Assembly: GCF_028657195.3 (NCBI RefSeq)
Contig: NZ_JANCPR020000041.1
Location: 1 to 64,000, forward strand
Direction: 5' to 3'
Length of the DNA stretch: 64,000 bases
From: Streptomyces iconiensis
GTDB lineage: Bacteria; Actinomycetota; Actinomycetes; Streptomycetales; Streptomycetaceae
Of the stretch, positions 52,850 to 61,580 are shown piece by piece. Both the position numbers and the translations under genes were made by a program. Position 1 is the first letter of the stretch; each line of letters opens with the position of its first letter. The notes under the pieces were generated by a model, which saw only the letters and a program-made list of their open reading frames with translations, was not told the origin of the DNA and did no database searches.

Positions 52850-53244
52850 AGATCCAGGGCAAGATGTTCCTGTGGCTGTCGCTGTTCCTCCTGGCGGTGG
52901 CGGTCGTCTACGGACTGTGGTCCAAGGAGCCCGTGGGCACCACGGGGCTCTTCCTCGCCTTCGGCCTGTCGATCATGATCGGCTACTACCTGGCGTTCAC
53001 CGCGCGCCGGGTGGACGCGGGAGCGCAGGACAACAAGGACGCCGATGTCGCGGACGATGCCGGTGAGGTGGGCTTCTTCAGCCCGCACAGCTGGCAGCCG
53101 CTGGCGCTCGGTCTCGGCGGAGCCTTCGCCTTCCTGGGCGTCGCACTCGGCTGGTGGCTCGTGTACGTCTCGGCGCCGCTGCTCCTGATCGGCCTCTTCG
53201 GCTGGGTCTTCGAGTACTACCACGGCGAGGACCGCACGCAGTAA
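52846..53244 (+). CDS. ctaF: cytochrome c oxidase subunit IV (actinobacterial)
   Basis: The 132-residue protein has four membrane helices (MFLWLSLFLLAVAVVYGLW, GLFLAFGLSIMIGYYLAF, LGLGGAFAFLGVALGWWLV, LLIGLFGWVFEYY) and the short motif FFSPHSWQPL characteristic of actinobacterial CtaF. It stabilises the aa3 oxidase. It starts at GTG 52846, overlaps the ctaD stop by four bases, and is followed by a strong terminator. Confidence 0.95.
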   Translation: MKIQGKMFLWLSLFLLAVAVVYGLWSKEPVGTTGLFLAFGLSIMIGYYLAFTARRVDAGAQDNKDADVADDAGEVGFFSPHSWQPLALGLGGAFAFLGVALGWWLVYVSAPLLLIGLFGWVFEYYHGEDRTQ

Positions 53245-53267
53245 GCAGCAGATCAGCGAAAAAGCAA

Positions 53268-53300
53268 GGGTCGGCCCCCGGACACTCCGGGGGCCGACCC
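53268..53300 (+). terminator. ctaCDF terminator
   Basis: GGGTCGGCCCCCGGA, loop CAC, TCCGGGGGCCGACCC: a perfect 15-bp stem followed by ATTTGT, 24 bases after the ctaF stop. Confidence 0.92.
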
Positions 53301-53352
53301 ATTTGTATGCGCCCAGCAGGCCCGAATTGACGATTATTCATATTTTGGGCCC

Positions 53353-54603
53353 ATGAGTCACAGGCCGGACAGAACCAAGCGACGGGCGGTGATGAGCTGC
53401 GCCACGCTGCTGGCGCCCCTGACCGTGGGGCTCACTGCCTGCGGCGGCGGCAGCTCGGACCCGCTCGCCTCCACCCCGTACGACGCCTCGGACGCCGTCA
53501 CCGTCAGTGCCGGAGACGACGACCGCACCGTGAACCCCGATCAGCCTCTCGAAGTGACAGCGGAGAACGGCGAGGACACCCTCACCGACGTCTTCGCGAC
53601 CGACGCCGCCGGCCGGGTGCTGCCCGGCGAGCTGTCGGCGGACAGCAAGCGCTGGCGCAGCACAGGCCCCCTGGCCGCAGGGGTCCGCTACAACGTCCAG
53701 ATCAGCACGGAGAACGACGAGGGCGCCCCAGGGCGGCGCACAACGCGTTTCGAGACCAAGCCCGAGGGCAAGCGCCTCAAGGTCAAGCTGGGCCCTGACA
53801 GCGGCACATACGGCGTCGGAATGCCTCTGACGGCGGAGCTGAGCCACCGGGTCAAGAACCCCGGGCAGCGCGAGATGATCGAGCGCGCGCTCAAGGTGAA
53901 CTCCAACCCGCGTGTGGAGGGCGCCTGGCACTGGGTGGACAGCAAGGAGCTGCACTTCCGCCCGCGTTCCTACTGGCCGGCGCACGCCACCGTCACCCTG
54001 CGCTCCAACCTCAAGGGCCTGAAGATCCGCGACGGGCTGTACGGCGGTGCGGCCAGACCCGTACGGATGAAGACCGGCGACAGGGTCGAGGCCATCGCCG
54101 ACGCCTCGTCGCTGGTGATGAAGGTCAAACGCAACGGGAAGACCGTCCAGAGCATGCCCATCACCACGGGCAAGGCGGGCTACAGGACGCGCAACGGGAT
54201 CAAGGTGATCCTGGCCAAGGAATCCTTCGTACGGATGACGAGCGCCAGCATCGGCGCCTCCGACTTCTACGACCTGCCGGTGTACTGGGCGACCCGCCTG
54301 ACCAACAGCGGGGAGTACGTGCACGGTGCCCCCTGGTCGGTCGGCTCCCAGGGCGTCTCCAACGTGAGCCACGGCTGTACGGGCCTGAGCAGCGGGAACG
54401 CGCGCTGGTTCTTCGACAGCGTCCGGCAGGGCGACATCGTCCAGCACGTCAACACGTCGGGCGAGAGCATGGCGCCCTTCGGCAACGGCTTCGGGGACTG
54501 GAACCTGTCCTGGAAGAAGTGGCGCAAGGGCAGTGCCGTCGAGGGCGACAAGCGGGAGGGCGCGACCCCCGCCGACACGGCGAGGCTGCGCCCCCGCGTG
54601 TGA
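53353..54603 (+). CDS. L,D-transpeptidase lipoprotein with Ig-like domains
   Basis: The 416-residue protein has a twin-basic start, a hydrophobic core and lipobox GLTACGGG (C30). Two beta-sandwich Ig-like domains (about 45-250) precede the YkuD catalytic domain (about 255-385) with HGAPWSVGSQGVSNVSHGCTGLS, whose SHGC Cys is the nucleophile. It forms 3-3 peptidoglycan cross-links at the cell surface. It stands alone between the two oxidase operons, with the ctaF terminator just upstream. Confidence 0.94.
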   Translation: MSHRPDRTKRRAVMSCATLLAPLTVGLTACGGGSSDPLASTPYDASDAVTVSAGDDDRTVNPDQPLEVTAENGEDTLTDVFATDAAGRVLPGELSADSKRWRSTGPLAAGVRYNVQISTENDEGAPGRRTTRFETKPEGKRLKVKLGPDSGTYGVGMPLTAELSHRVKNPGQREMIERALKVNSNPRVEGAWHWVDSKELHFRPRSYWPAHATVTLRSNLKGLKIRDGLYGGAARPVRMKTGDRVEAIADASSLVMKVKRNGKTVQSMPITTGKAGYRTRNGIKVILAKESFVRMTSASIGASDFYDLPVYWATRLTNSGEYVHGAPWSVGSQGVSNVSHGCTGLSSGNARWFFDSVRQGDIVQHVNTSGESMAPFGNGFGDWNLSWKKWRKGSAVEGDKREGATPADTARLRPRV

Positions 54604-54653
54604 GCCGCGCGAAGCGGCACGAGTCCGGGACGCCGGGGGCGTCCCGGACTCCG

Positions 54654-55064
54654 TCAGGTGTGGGCGAGCGGGGCGCCGTTACCCTCGCGCAGCAGGCCAG
54701 CCAGGGCCTCGGCGAGCGCGACGGGGTCCACGGGGTGCGAGACGGTGGCCTCGGCCCTGCTCCAGGTCGCCAGCCAGGCGTCCTGCGGGCGCCCGATCAG
54801 CAGCAGCACGGGCGGGCACTCGAAGACCTCGTCCTTGATCTGCCTGCACACGCCCATGCCGCCGGCCGGAGCGGTCTCGCCGTCCAGGACGCACACGTCG
54901 ATCTTCCGCTCCTCAAGGGCCGTCAGTACGGCGGGAAGCGTCGCGCACTCCAGGTATTCGACGGGGGGCACGTCGGTGGCGGGCCTGCGGCCTGCGGCGA
55001 GCCTGACCTGCTCGCGGGTGGTGGCGTTGTCGCTGTAGACCAGCACCGTGGCGGTCGGCTGCAT
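54654..55064 (-). CDS. degenerate stand-alone receiver-like protein
   Basis: The 136-residue protein resembles a response regulator receiver: VLVYSDNATTREQVRLAAG at the first strand, VCVLDGETAPAGGMGVCRQIK at the phospho-Asp strand, VLLLIGRPQDAW where Thr and Lys should be, and a last helix VALAEALAGLLREG. The Asp is present. The usual acidic pair is Asp-Asn, and the conserved Lys appears absent. There is no output domain. GCGGAGGA precedes ATG 55064. It is divergent from ctaE and may be a protein-binding adaptor. Confidence 0.78.
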   Translation of the reverse strand: MQPTATVLVYSDNATTREQVRLAAGRRPATDVPPVEYLECATLPAVLTALEERKIDVCVLDGETAPAGGMGVCRQIKDEVFECPPVLLLIGRPQDAWLATWSRAEATVSHPVDPVALAEALAGLLREGNGAPLAHT

Positions 55065-55282
55065 CGTTCCTCCGCGTTCGGGTCGGGTTCGGGTCGCGTG
55101 GAGCACCGGAGCACAGGCGTACCGGGTGTCTCCATGGGCGGCTCGCGTCGGATGCTACTCCTTCCGACGCACCGTCAACAGCGGTTCGTACGGGCCGATG
55201 CTGGGCCGTATGAGCAGGGCACGGCGGTCACTGGAGGCCCTGACACACCGAACGGGACCCCCCGAAGTGAGGCCGGGATAAG

Positions 55283-55303
55283 CGACCGACATAATGTCGG
55301 TCG
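55283..55303. promoter_or_regulatory. 21-bp perfect palindrome across the ctaE start codon
   Basis: Left arm CGACCGACAT (55283-55292), centre A, right arm ATGTCGGTCG (55294-55303). The ATG of ctaE is the first codon of the right arm, so the transcript can fold with the start codon in the stem. It could equally be a DNA operator. Confidence 0.6.
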
Positions 55304-55911
55304 TGGCGACAGCAACAGCAGTAGAAACCGGGCACGCGCACCCATCGGTCAACCGGCCGAACCTCACCAGCGTCGGAACCATCATTTGGCTGAGTTCCGA
55401 GCTGATGTTCTTCGCGGCCCTCTTCGCGATGTACTTCACCCTGCGATCGGTGACAGGAGCCGAGTACTGGAAGGAGCACGCGAGTGCGCTGAATCTCCCC
55501 TTCTCGGCGACGAACACCACGATCCTGGTGCTCTCCTCCCTTACCTGTCAGCTCGGCGTTTTCGCCGCCGAGCGCGGGGATGTGAAGAAGCTCCGGGCGT
55601 GGTTCATCGTCACCTTCATCATGGGTGCGATCTTTATCGGTGGACAGGTCTTCGAGTACACGGAGCTGGTCAAGGAGGGCACGTCCCTCTCGTCCAGCCC
55701 CTACGGCTCGGTCTTCTACCTGACCACCGGCTTCCACGGGCTTCACGTGACGGGCGGCCTGATCGCATTCCTGTTCGTCCTGGGGCGGACATACGCGGCC
55801 AGGCGGTTCACTCACCACCAGGCCACCGCTGCCATCGTCGTGTCCTACTACTGGCACTTCGTCGATGTCGTCTGGATCGGCCTCTTCGCCACGATCTACC
55901 TGATCAAGTAA
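55294..55911 (+). CDS. ctaE: cytochrome c oxidase subunit III
   Basis: The 205-residue protein has five membrane helices with IIWLSSELMFFAALFAMYFTLR, LSSLTCQLGVFAAERGD, FIGGQVFEYTELVKEG, YLTTGFHGLHVTGGLIAFLFVL and SYYWHFVDVVWIGLFATIYLI, the COX3 signature of actinobacteria. ATG 55294 lies inside a perfect palindrome; GTG 55303 is a poorer alternative with no ribosome site. It heads the ctaE-qcrCAB operon, 92 bases before qcrC. Confidence 0.96.
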   Translation: MSVVATATAVETGHAHPSVNRPNLTSVGTIIWLSSELMFFAALFAMYFTLRSVTGAEYWKEHASALNLPFSATNTTILVLSSLTCQLGVFAAERGDVKKLRAWFIVTFIMGAIFIGGQVFEYTELVKEGTSLSSSPYGSVFYLTTGFHGLHVTGGLIAFLFVLGRTYAARRFTHHQATAAIVVSYYWHFVDVVWIGLFATIYLIK

Positions 55912-56003
55912 GAGATCGCGGCGCGGTCCTGCCGGTTGCCGGACCGCGAGACAGACGGACACGTAAAGCATCGACGCAGAAGATCCTGACACCGGGGTAA
56001 TCC

Positions 56004-56816
56004 GTGAAAAAGCTCTCCGCACGACGGCGCCATCCGCTGGCGGCGCTCGTCGTTCTACTCTTCGCGCTGGCGGCCACCGGGGGGCTGTACACCGCGTTCG
56101 CCCCTGCGGGTGAGGCCAAGGCCGACAAGGGGTCGAGTCAGTCCCTCGCCATCGAGGAGGGCAAGAAGCTCTACGACGTCGGCTGCTCAAGCTGCCACGG
56201 AACCGGCGGCCAGGGGACCAGCGACGGTCCGAGCCTGGTCGGCGTCGGCGCCGCCTCGGTGGACTTCCAGGTCGGCACCGGGCGCATGCCGCTCCAGCAG
56301 CAGGGTGCACAGGCGCCGAAGAAGAAGCAGGTCTACGACCAGGACGAGATCAACCAGCTCGCTGCCTACGTCGCTTCTCTTGGCTCCGGCCCCTCCCAGC
56401 CCACGAAGAAGCAGTACGACCCGAACGGATCGGACGTCGCCAAGGGCGGCGAGCTGTTCCGGACGAACTGCGCCCAGTGCCACAACTTCACCGGTGAGGG
56501 CGGCGCCCTCACTCATGGGAAGTTCGCTCCTGACCTCGGTGACGTGAGCGAGAAGCACATCTACGAGGCCATGCAGACCGGTCCGCAGAACATGCCCTCC
56601 TTCCCCGACACGGTGATGCCGGAGAAGGACAAGCGCGACATCGTCGCGTACGTGAAGACGGTCAACAGTGACAAGTCCGAGAGCCCGGGCGGCTTCAAGC
56701 TCGGTGGGTTCGGGCCCGTCAGCGAAGGCATGTTCGCCTGGATCTTCGGCCTCGGTTCGATGGTCGCCGTCGCCGTCTGGGTCGCCGCTCGGACCGCAAA
56801 GGCCAGGAAGTCATGA
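56004..56816 (+). CDS. qcrC: diheme cytochrome c subunit of bcc complex
   Basis: The 270-residue protein has an N-terminal membrane anchor/signal (LAALVVLLFALAATGGLYTAF), two c-type heme sites C61-SS-C64-H65 and C156-AQ-C159-H160, and a C-terminal membrane helix (MFAWIFGLGSMVAVAVWVAA). It relays electrons from the Rieske centre directly to the aa3 oxidase, replacing a soluble cytochrome c. It starts at GTG 56004 and its stop overlaps qcrA in ATGA. Confidence 0.97.
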   Translation: MKKLSARRRHPLAALVVLLFALAATGGLYTAFAPAGEAKADKGSSQSLAIEEGKKLYDVGCSSCHGTGGQGTSDGPSLVGVGAASVDFQVGTGRMPLQQQGAQAPKKKQVYDQDEINQLAAYVASLGSGPSQPTKKQYDPNGSDVAKGGELFRTNCAQCHNFTGEGGALTHGKFAPDLGDVSEKHIYEAMQTGPQNMPSFPDTVMPEKDKRDIVAYVKTVNSDKSESPGGFKLGGFGPVSEGMFAWIFGLGSMVAVAVWVAARTAKARKS

Positions 56817-57880
56817 GTAGCGAGACTGGACCACACGAGAACGTGTCAGACGAAAACCTGCCCAGTGCGCAGGAACCAGGCCATGGCGCGGTGGCGCGCA
56901 AGGACGATCCGTTCGCGGACCCCGGGCTGCCGCCCCATGAGCCCCGTATCCAGGACATCGACGAGAAGGCAGCGAGGCGCTCCGAGCGTGCCGTCGCCTT
57001 CATGTTCACGCTGTCCATGCTGGCCACGGTGGCGTTCATCGCCTCCTACGTGGCCTTCCCGATCGACAAGATCATCTTTGTCTGGCCGCTCGGGCATGTC
57101 AGCGCGCTGAACCTGGCCCTGGGGCTCACCCTCGGTATCGCCCTGTTCTGCATCGGCGCCGGCGCGGTCCACTGGGCCCGCACGCTGATGTCGGACGAGG
57201 AAATGATCGACGAGCGGCACACCGTCGCCGCCGAGCCCGCGGTCCGCGAGCAGGTTCTCGCCGACTTCAAGCAGGGTGCCAAAGAGTCGGCCATGGGCCG
57301 CAGGAAGCTCATCCGCAACACGATGTTCGGTGCGGTGGCGCTCGTGCCGCTCTCCGGCGTCGTCCTGCTGCGTGACATGGGCCCGCTGCCCGAGGACAAG
57401 CTGCGGCACACCGCGTGGGCCAAGGGCAAGCTGCTCGTCAACGAGAACACGAACGAGCCGCTGCGGCCCGAGGACATCGCCGTCGGCTCGCTGACCTTCG
57501 CCCGGCCCGAGGGCCTGGAGCACCACGACGAGGACTTCCAGCAGGAGATCGCCAAGGCGGCCCTGATGCTGGTCCGGATCGAGCCGAAGGACATCAAGGA
57601 CAAGCGCGAGCTGGACTGGTCGCACGACGGGATCGTCGCGTACTCGAAGGTCTGCACGCACGTCGGCTGCCCCGTCAGCCTGTACGAGCAGCAGACGCAC
57701 CACGTGCTGTGTCCGTGTCACCAGTCGACGTTCGACCTCTCGGACGGTGCCCGCGTGCTCTTCGGGCCCGCAGGTCACCCGCTGCCGCAGCTCAACATCA
57801 GCGTCAACAAGGACGGCTACCTCGAAGCGCAGGGCGACTTCGCGGAGCCCGTCGGTCCGGCCTTCTGGGAGCGCGGATGA
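56813..57880 (+). CDS. qcrA: Rieske iron-sulfur subunit of bcc complex
   Basis: The 355-residue protein has three membrane helices in the N-terminal half (VAFMFTLSMLATVAFIASYV, LALGLTLGIALFCIGAGAV, NTMFGAVALVPLSGVVLL) and a Rieske domain with C281-T-H283-V-G-C286 and C300-P-C302-H303. It takes electrons from menaquinol. Three helices instead of one are typical of actinobacteria. It overlaps qcrC and qcrB by four bases on either side. Confidence 0.97.
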   Translation: MSSETGPHENVSDENLPSAQEPGHGAVARKDDPFADPGLPPHEPRIQDIDEKAARRSERAVAFMFTLSMLATVAFIASYVAFPIDKIIFVWPLGHVSALNLALGLTLGIALFCIGAGAVHWARTLMSDEEMIDERHTVAAEPAVREQVLADFKQGAKESAMGRRKLIRNTMFGAVALVPLSGVVLLRDMGPLPEDKLRHTAWAKGKLLVNENTNEPLRPEDIAVGSLTFARPEGLEHHDEDFQQEIAKAALMLVRIEPKDIKDKRELDWSHDGIVAYSKVCTHVGCPVSLYEQQTHHVLCPCHQSTFDLSDGARVLFGPAGHPLPQLNISVNKDGYLEAQGDFAEPVGPAFWERG

Positions 57881-59526
57881 GTACTGCAACCGACACTCCG
57901 GGCAGCGCGGCTGCCGGGGAGAAGAAGAAAGCACCCGCGGGTGAGCGGGTCGCTGACTGGGCCGACGGACGGCTGGGCATCTTCAGCCTCGCCAAGGCCA
58001 ACATGCGCAAGATCTTCCCGGACCACTGGTCCTTCATGCTGGGTGAGGTCGCGCTCTACAGCTTCATCATCATCATCCTGACCGGTGTCTATCTGACGCT
58101 GTTCTTCCACCCGTCGATGAACGAGGTGGAGTACCACGGCCCGTACGTGCCGATGCAGGGTGTGCAGATGTCCGAGGCGTTCGCCTCGACGCTGGACATC
58201 AGCTTCGACGTACGCGGTGGTCTGCTCATGCGGCAGATCCACCACTGGGCGGCGCTGATCTTCCTCGCGGCGATGTTCGTGCACATGATGCGCGTCTTCT
58301 TCACGGGGGCCTTCCGCAAGCCGCGCGAGGTCAACTGGCTGTTCGGCTTCCTGCTGTTCGTCCTGGGCATGTTCACCGGCTTCACCGGTTACTCGCTCCC
58401 CGACGACCTGCTGTCCGGCACCGGTGTCCGCTTCATGGAGGGCGCGATCCTGTCCGTGCCGATCGTCGGCACGTACCTCTCGATGTTCCTCTTCGGCGGG
58501 GAGTTCCCCGGGCACGACTTCATCGCCCGGTTCTACTCGGCGCACGTGCTGCTGTTGCCAGGCATCATGCTGGGCCTGCTGGTGGCGCACCTGATCCTGG
58601 TCTTCTACCACAAGCACACCCAGTTCGCGGGCCCTGGACGTACGAACAAGAACGTCGTCGGCATGCCGCTGCTGCCGGTCTACATGGCCAAGGCCGGAGG
58701 CTTCTTCTTCCTGGTCTTCGGTGTGATCTCGGCGGTCGCCGCGCTCTTCACGATCAACCCGATCTGGGTGCTGGGCCCGTACCGGCCCGATCAGGTGTCG
58801 ACGAACGCGCAGCCCGACTGGTACATGGGCTTCCCCGAGGGGCTCGTCCGTGTGATGCCTGGCTGGGAGATCAACGTCGCGGGCCACTCGCTCGTGCTGG
58901 GCGTGTTCATCCCGCTGATGATCCTGCCCGTGGTGCTCGGTGCGATCGCGGTCTATCCGTTCATCGAGTCGTGGGTCACGGGAGACAAGCGCGAGCACCA
59001 CATCGCGGACAGGCCACGGAACGCGCCGACGCGTACTGGCTTCGGTGCCGCCTGGATCGCCTGGTACTTCGTGCTGCTCGTGGGCGGTGGTAACGACCTC
59101 TGGGCGACGCACTTCCACTTGTCGATCAACGCGATCACGTGGTTCGTGCGCATCGGATTCTTCGTCGTACCCGTCATCGTCTTCGTCATCACGCGGAGAA
59201 TCTGTCTCGGATTGCAGCGCCGCGACCGCGACAAGGTGCTGCACGGGCGGGAGTCCGGCACCATCAAGCGGCTGCCGCACGGCGAGTTCGTGGAGGTCCA
59301 CGAGCCGCTCAACCAGGAACAGCTGCACACGCTCACGGCGCACGAGCAGTACCAGCCGGCCGAGATCGGTCCCGGGACGGACGAGAACGGCGTCGAGCGG
59401 AAGGTCTCGCGCGGGCAGAAGATGCGCGCGAAGCTGTCGAAGGGTTACTTCGGGGAGTCGGGTCAGATCCCCAAGCCGACCAGCGAGGAGTACCGCGAGA
59501 TCGAAAGCGGACACGGGCACCACTAG
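57877..59526 (+). CDS. qcrB: cytochrome b subunit of bcc complex
   Basis: The 549-residue protein has about nine membrane helices. It contains the heme-binding His pairs (RQIHHWAALIFLAAMFVHMMRVF and ARFYSAHVLLLPGIMLGLLVAHLILVFYHKH), and a long hydrophilic C-terminal tail of about 110 residues typical of actinobacterial QcrB. It holds the menaquinol oxidation and reduction sites. The start overlaps the qcrA stop in ATGA. A strong hairpin with T-run follows. Confidence 0.97.
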   Translation: MSTATDTPGSAAAGEKKKAPAGERVADWADGRLGIFSLAKANMRKIFPDHWSFMLGEVALYSFIIIILTGVYLTLFFHPSMNEVEYHGPYVPMQGVQMSEAFASTLDISFDVRGGLLMRQIHHWAALIFLAAMFVHMMRVFFTGAFRKPREVNWLFGFLLFVLGMFTGFTGYSLPDDLLSGTGVRFMEGAILSVPIVGTYLSMFLFGGEFPGHDFIARFYSAHVLLLPGIMLGLLVAHLILVFYHKHTQFAGPGRTNKNVVGMPLLPVYMAKAGGFFFLVFGVISAVAALFTINPIWVLGPYRPDQVSTNAQPDWYMGFPEGLVRVMPGWEINVAGHSLVLGVFIPLMILPVVLGAIAVYPFIESWVTGDKREHHIADRPRNAPTRTGFGAAWIAWYFVLLVGGGNDLWATHFHLSINAITWFVRIGFFVVPVIVFVITRRICLGLQRRDRDKVLHGRESGTIKRLPHGEFVEVHEPLNQEQLHTLTAHEQYQPAEIGPGTDENGVERKVSRGQKMRAKLSKGYFGESGQIPKPTSEEYREIESGHGHH

Positions 59527-59556
59527 CCCGGCGCACGGCTGAATCGCCACACACGG

Positions 59557-59590
59557 AGGGGGTTCGCGGGGTTTTCCCCGCGGGCCCCCT
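59557..59590 (+). terminator. qcr operon terminator
   Basis: AGGGGGTTCGCGGGG, loop TTTT, CCCCGCGGGCCCCCT, then TT: a 15-bp stem with two G-U pairs, 30 bases after the qcrB stop. Confidence 0.85.
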
Positions 59591-59720
59591 TTGGCGTGCC
59601 AGGGGGTCGGGCTTCGCGAAGGGGCGGGGCGCGGCGGTGCCCGTGCTCGATATGGTGGGCACACCCTCCCCCGGTCTGCGGCCGGGAGGTGTCCCCAACG
59701 ACTGCCAGGAAGTGGTTCCC

Positions 59721-60788
59721 ATGAGCGCTGCTGCACCCGCCGGAGGCGACACCGTGGCGGCGCGTACCTGGCCGGACGTACTGGGGGCCCTGCTGGCCGG
59801 CGAGGACCTGTCGGCCGGCGCGACCGAGTGGGCCATGGACCGCATCATGAGCGGCGAGGCCAGCGACGCGCAGATCGCCGGGTTCGCGGTGGCGCTGCGG
59901 GCCAAGGGCGAGACGGTCGAGGAGATCTCGGGGCTCGTCAGCGCGATGTACGAGCACGCGAACGTGATCGAGGTGCCGGGGCCCTCCGTGGACATCGTCG
60001 GGACCGGCGGCGACCGGGCGAGGACCGTGAACATCTCCACCATGTCGGCGATCGTCGTCGCGGGTTCCGGGGTGAAGGTCGTCAAGCACGGCAACCGCGC
60101 GGCCTCCAGCGCCAGCGGGGCCTCCGACGTGCTGGAGAAGCTCGGGGTCAACCTGGAGCTGTCGCCGCGCCGGGTGGCCGAGGTGGCGGCCGAGGCCGGG
60201 ATCACGTTCTGTTTCGCGATCAGGTTCCACCCCTCGCTGCGGCATGTGGCGGTGGCACGCAAGGACCTGGGGATCCCGACCCCGTTCAACTTCCTCGGCC
60301 CGCTGACCAATCCGGCCCGCGTGCGCGCGCAGGCGACCGGGGTCGCGGACGCGCGGATGGCGCCGATCATCGCCGGGGTGCTGGCGGCACGCGGTTCGTC
60401 CGCACTGGTCTTCCGGGGTGACGACGGACTGGACGAGCTGACGACGACGGCCACGTCGACCGTCTGGGTCGTACGGGACGGGCTCGTACGCGAGGAGAGC
60501 TTCGATCCGCGTGACGTGGGGCTCGAACTGGTGCCGGTCGAGGCGCTGCGCGGCGCCGACGCCGCGTACAACGCCGATGTGGCACGCAGGCTGCTGGAGG
60601 GCGAGCGCGGGCCCGTACGGGACGCTGTGCTGCTGAACTCGGCCGCCGCGCTCGTGGCGCTCACGCCCACGGAGGCGCCGCTGGCCGAGCAGCTCGCCGC
60701 CGGTATGGAGCGCGCGGCGCACTCCGTCGACTCGGGTGCGGCGCGCGCCACGCTGGAGCGCTGGGTGGCCGCGAGCGCCAAGGGCTGA
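59721..60788 (+). CDS. trpD: anthranilate phosphoribosyltransferase
   Basis: The 355-residue enzyme transfers phosphoribose to anthranilate in tryptophan synthesis. It shows the PRPP-binding motif VDIVGTGGDRARTVNISTMSAIVVAGSGVKVVKHGNRAASSASGASDVLE and the KHGNR segment. The start is ATG 59721 with AGGAAGTGG upstream; the long open frame before it overlaps qcrB and is not coding. It stands apart from other trp genes in this window, as is usual in Streptomyces. Confidence 0.96.
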   Translation: MSAAAPAGGDTVAARTWPDVLGALLAGEDLSAGATEWAMDRIMSGEASDAQIAGFAVALRAKGETVEEISGLVSAMYEHANVIEVPGPSVDIVGTGGDRARTVNISTMSAIVVAGSGVKVVKHGNRAASSASGASDVLEKLGVNLELSPRRVAEVAAEAGITFCFAIRFHPSLRHVAVARKDLGIPTPFNFLGPLTNPARVRAQATGVADARMAPIIAGVLAARGSSALVFRGDDGLDELTTTATSTVWVVRDGLVREESFDPRDVGLELVPVEALRGADAAYNADVARRLLEGERGPVRDAVLLNSAAALVALTPTEAPLAEQLAAGMERAAHSVDSGAARATLERWVAASAKG

Positions 60789-60797
60789 GCCGACGTT

Positions 60798-60832
60798 CCG
60801 CCCGGCCGGGGCCGCGTGCGCCGGCCGGGCGG
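60798..60832. terminator. trpD/VOC bidirectional terminator
   Basis: CCGCCCGGCCGG (60798-60809) pairs exactly with CCGGCCGGGCGG (60821-60832) across an 11-base loop between convergent genes. Confidence 0.8.
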
Positions 60833-60851
60833 TGGTGCGCCCGGTGCCTGT

Positions 60852-61334
60852 TCACTGCTTGTACGCGGCCTCCAGGGTCGGTACGTCGATCTTGCGCATG
60901 CCGAGCATGGCGCGGGTGACGGCGCCGGCCTTGGCCGGGTCGGGGTCCTTGAGCAGTTCGATCAGGCGGCGCGGGACGATCTGCCAGGACAGGCCGTACT
61001 TGTCCTTGAGCCAGCCGCACTGGCTCTCCTCGCCTCCGTCGGCGGTGAGCCGGTCCCACAGCCGGTCGACCTCGGCCTGCGTCTCGCAGTCGACCTGCAG
61101 CGAGATGGCCTCGGTGAAGTGGAACTGCGGGCCGCCGTTCAGGGCGACATAGCCCTGGCCCGCCAGTTCGAAGGCGACGGTCAGCACGGAGCCGGGCTCG
61201 CCAGGGCCGTCCGCGCCGTAGCGGGTGATATCGGTGATGCGGGAGTCGTCGAAGAGCGTGATGTAGAAGTTCGCCGCCTCCTCCGCCTGGTTGTCGAACC
61301 AGAGACAATTGGTGATCTTCTGCGGCTTCTGCAT
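60852..61334 (-). CDS. PhnB-like VOC family protein
   Basis: The 160-residue protein starts MQKPQKITNCLWFDNQAEEAANFYITLF, and GQGYVALNGGPQFHFTEAISLQVDCETQAEVDRLWDRLTADGG and WLKDKYGLSWQIVPRRL follow, as in the PhnB/3-demethylubiquinone-methyltransferase-like VOC group. Despite the old name, these are not shown to be methyltransferases. AAAAGGAG precedes ATG 61334. The role is unknown. Confidence 0.9.
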   Translation of the reverse strand: MQKPQKITNCLWFDNQAEEAANFYITLFDDSRITDITRYGADGPGEPGSVLTVAFELAGQGYVALNGGPQFHFTEAISLQVDCETQAEVDRLWDRLTADGGEESQCGWLKDKYGLSWQIVPRRLIELLKDPDPAKAGAVTRAMLGMRKIDVPTLEAAYKQ

Positions 61335-61580
61335 GGTGGTTCACTCCTTTTCGGGACCCCTGTGCGGACATGTGTGCCGAAGTCTGTCGAATCCCTGTGT
61401 GGGCTTCCAGAAGAGAGACCGGTGCTGCCGCAGGAAGTCATCGGCATGTGCGCTACCGGTGCGGCTGGTCCCACGAGAGCCGCCTCTTCTGGATCTTCCT
61501 GTACGCGTGCCGCCTGATGAGCATGGTCTGCGCCGACCGGCTCAGCGGCGGTTCTCCGCACTCCTGGAGGGAAGCCCCGT

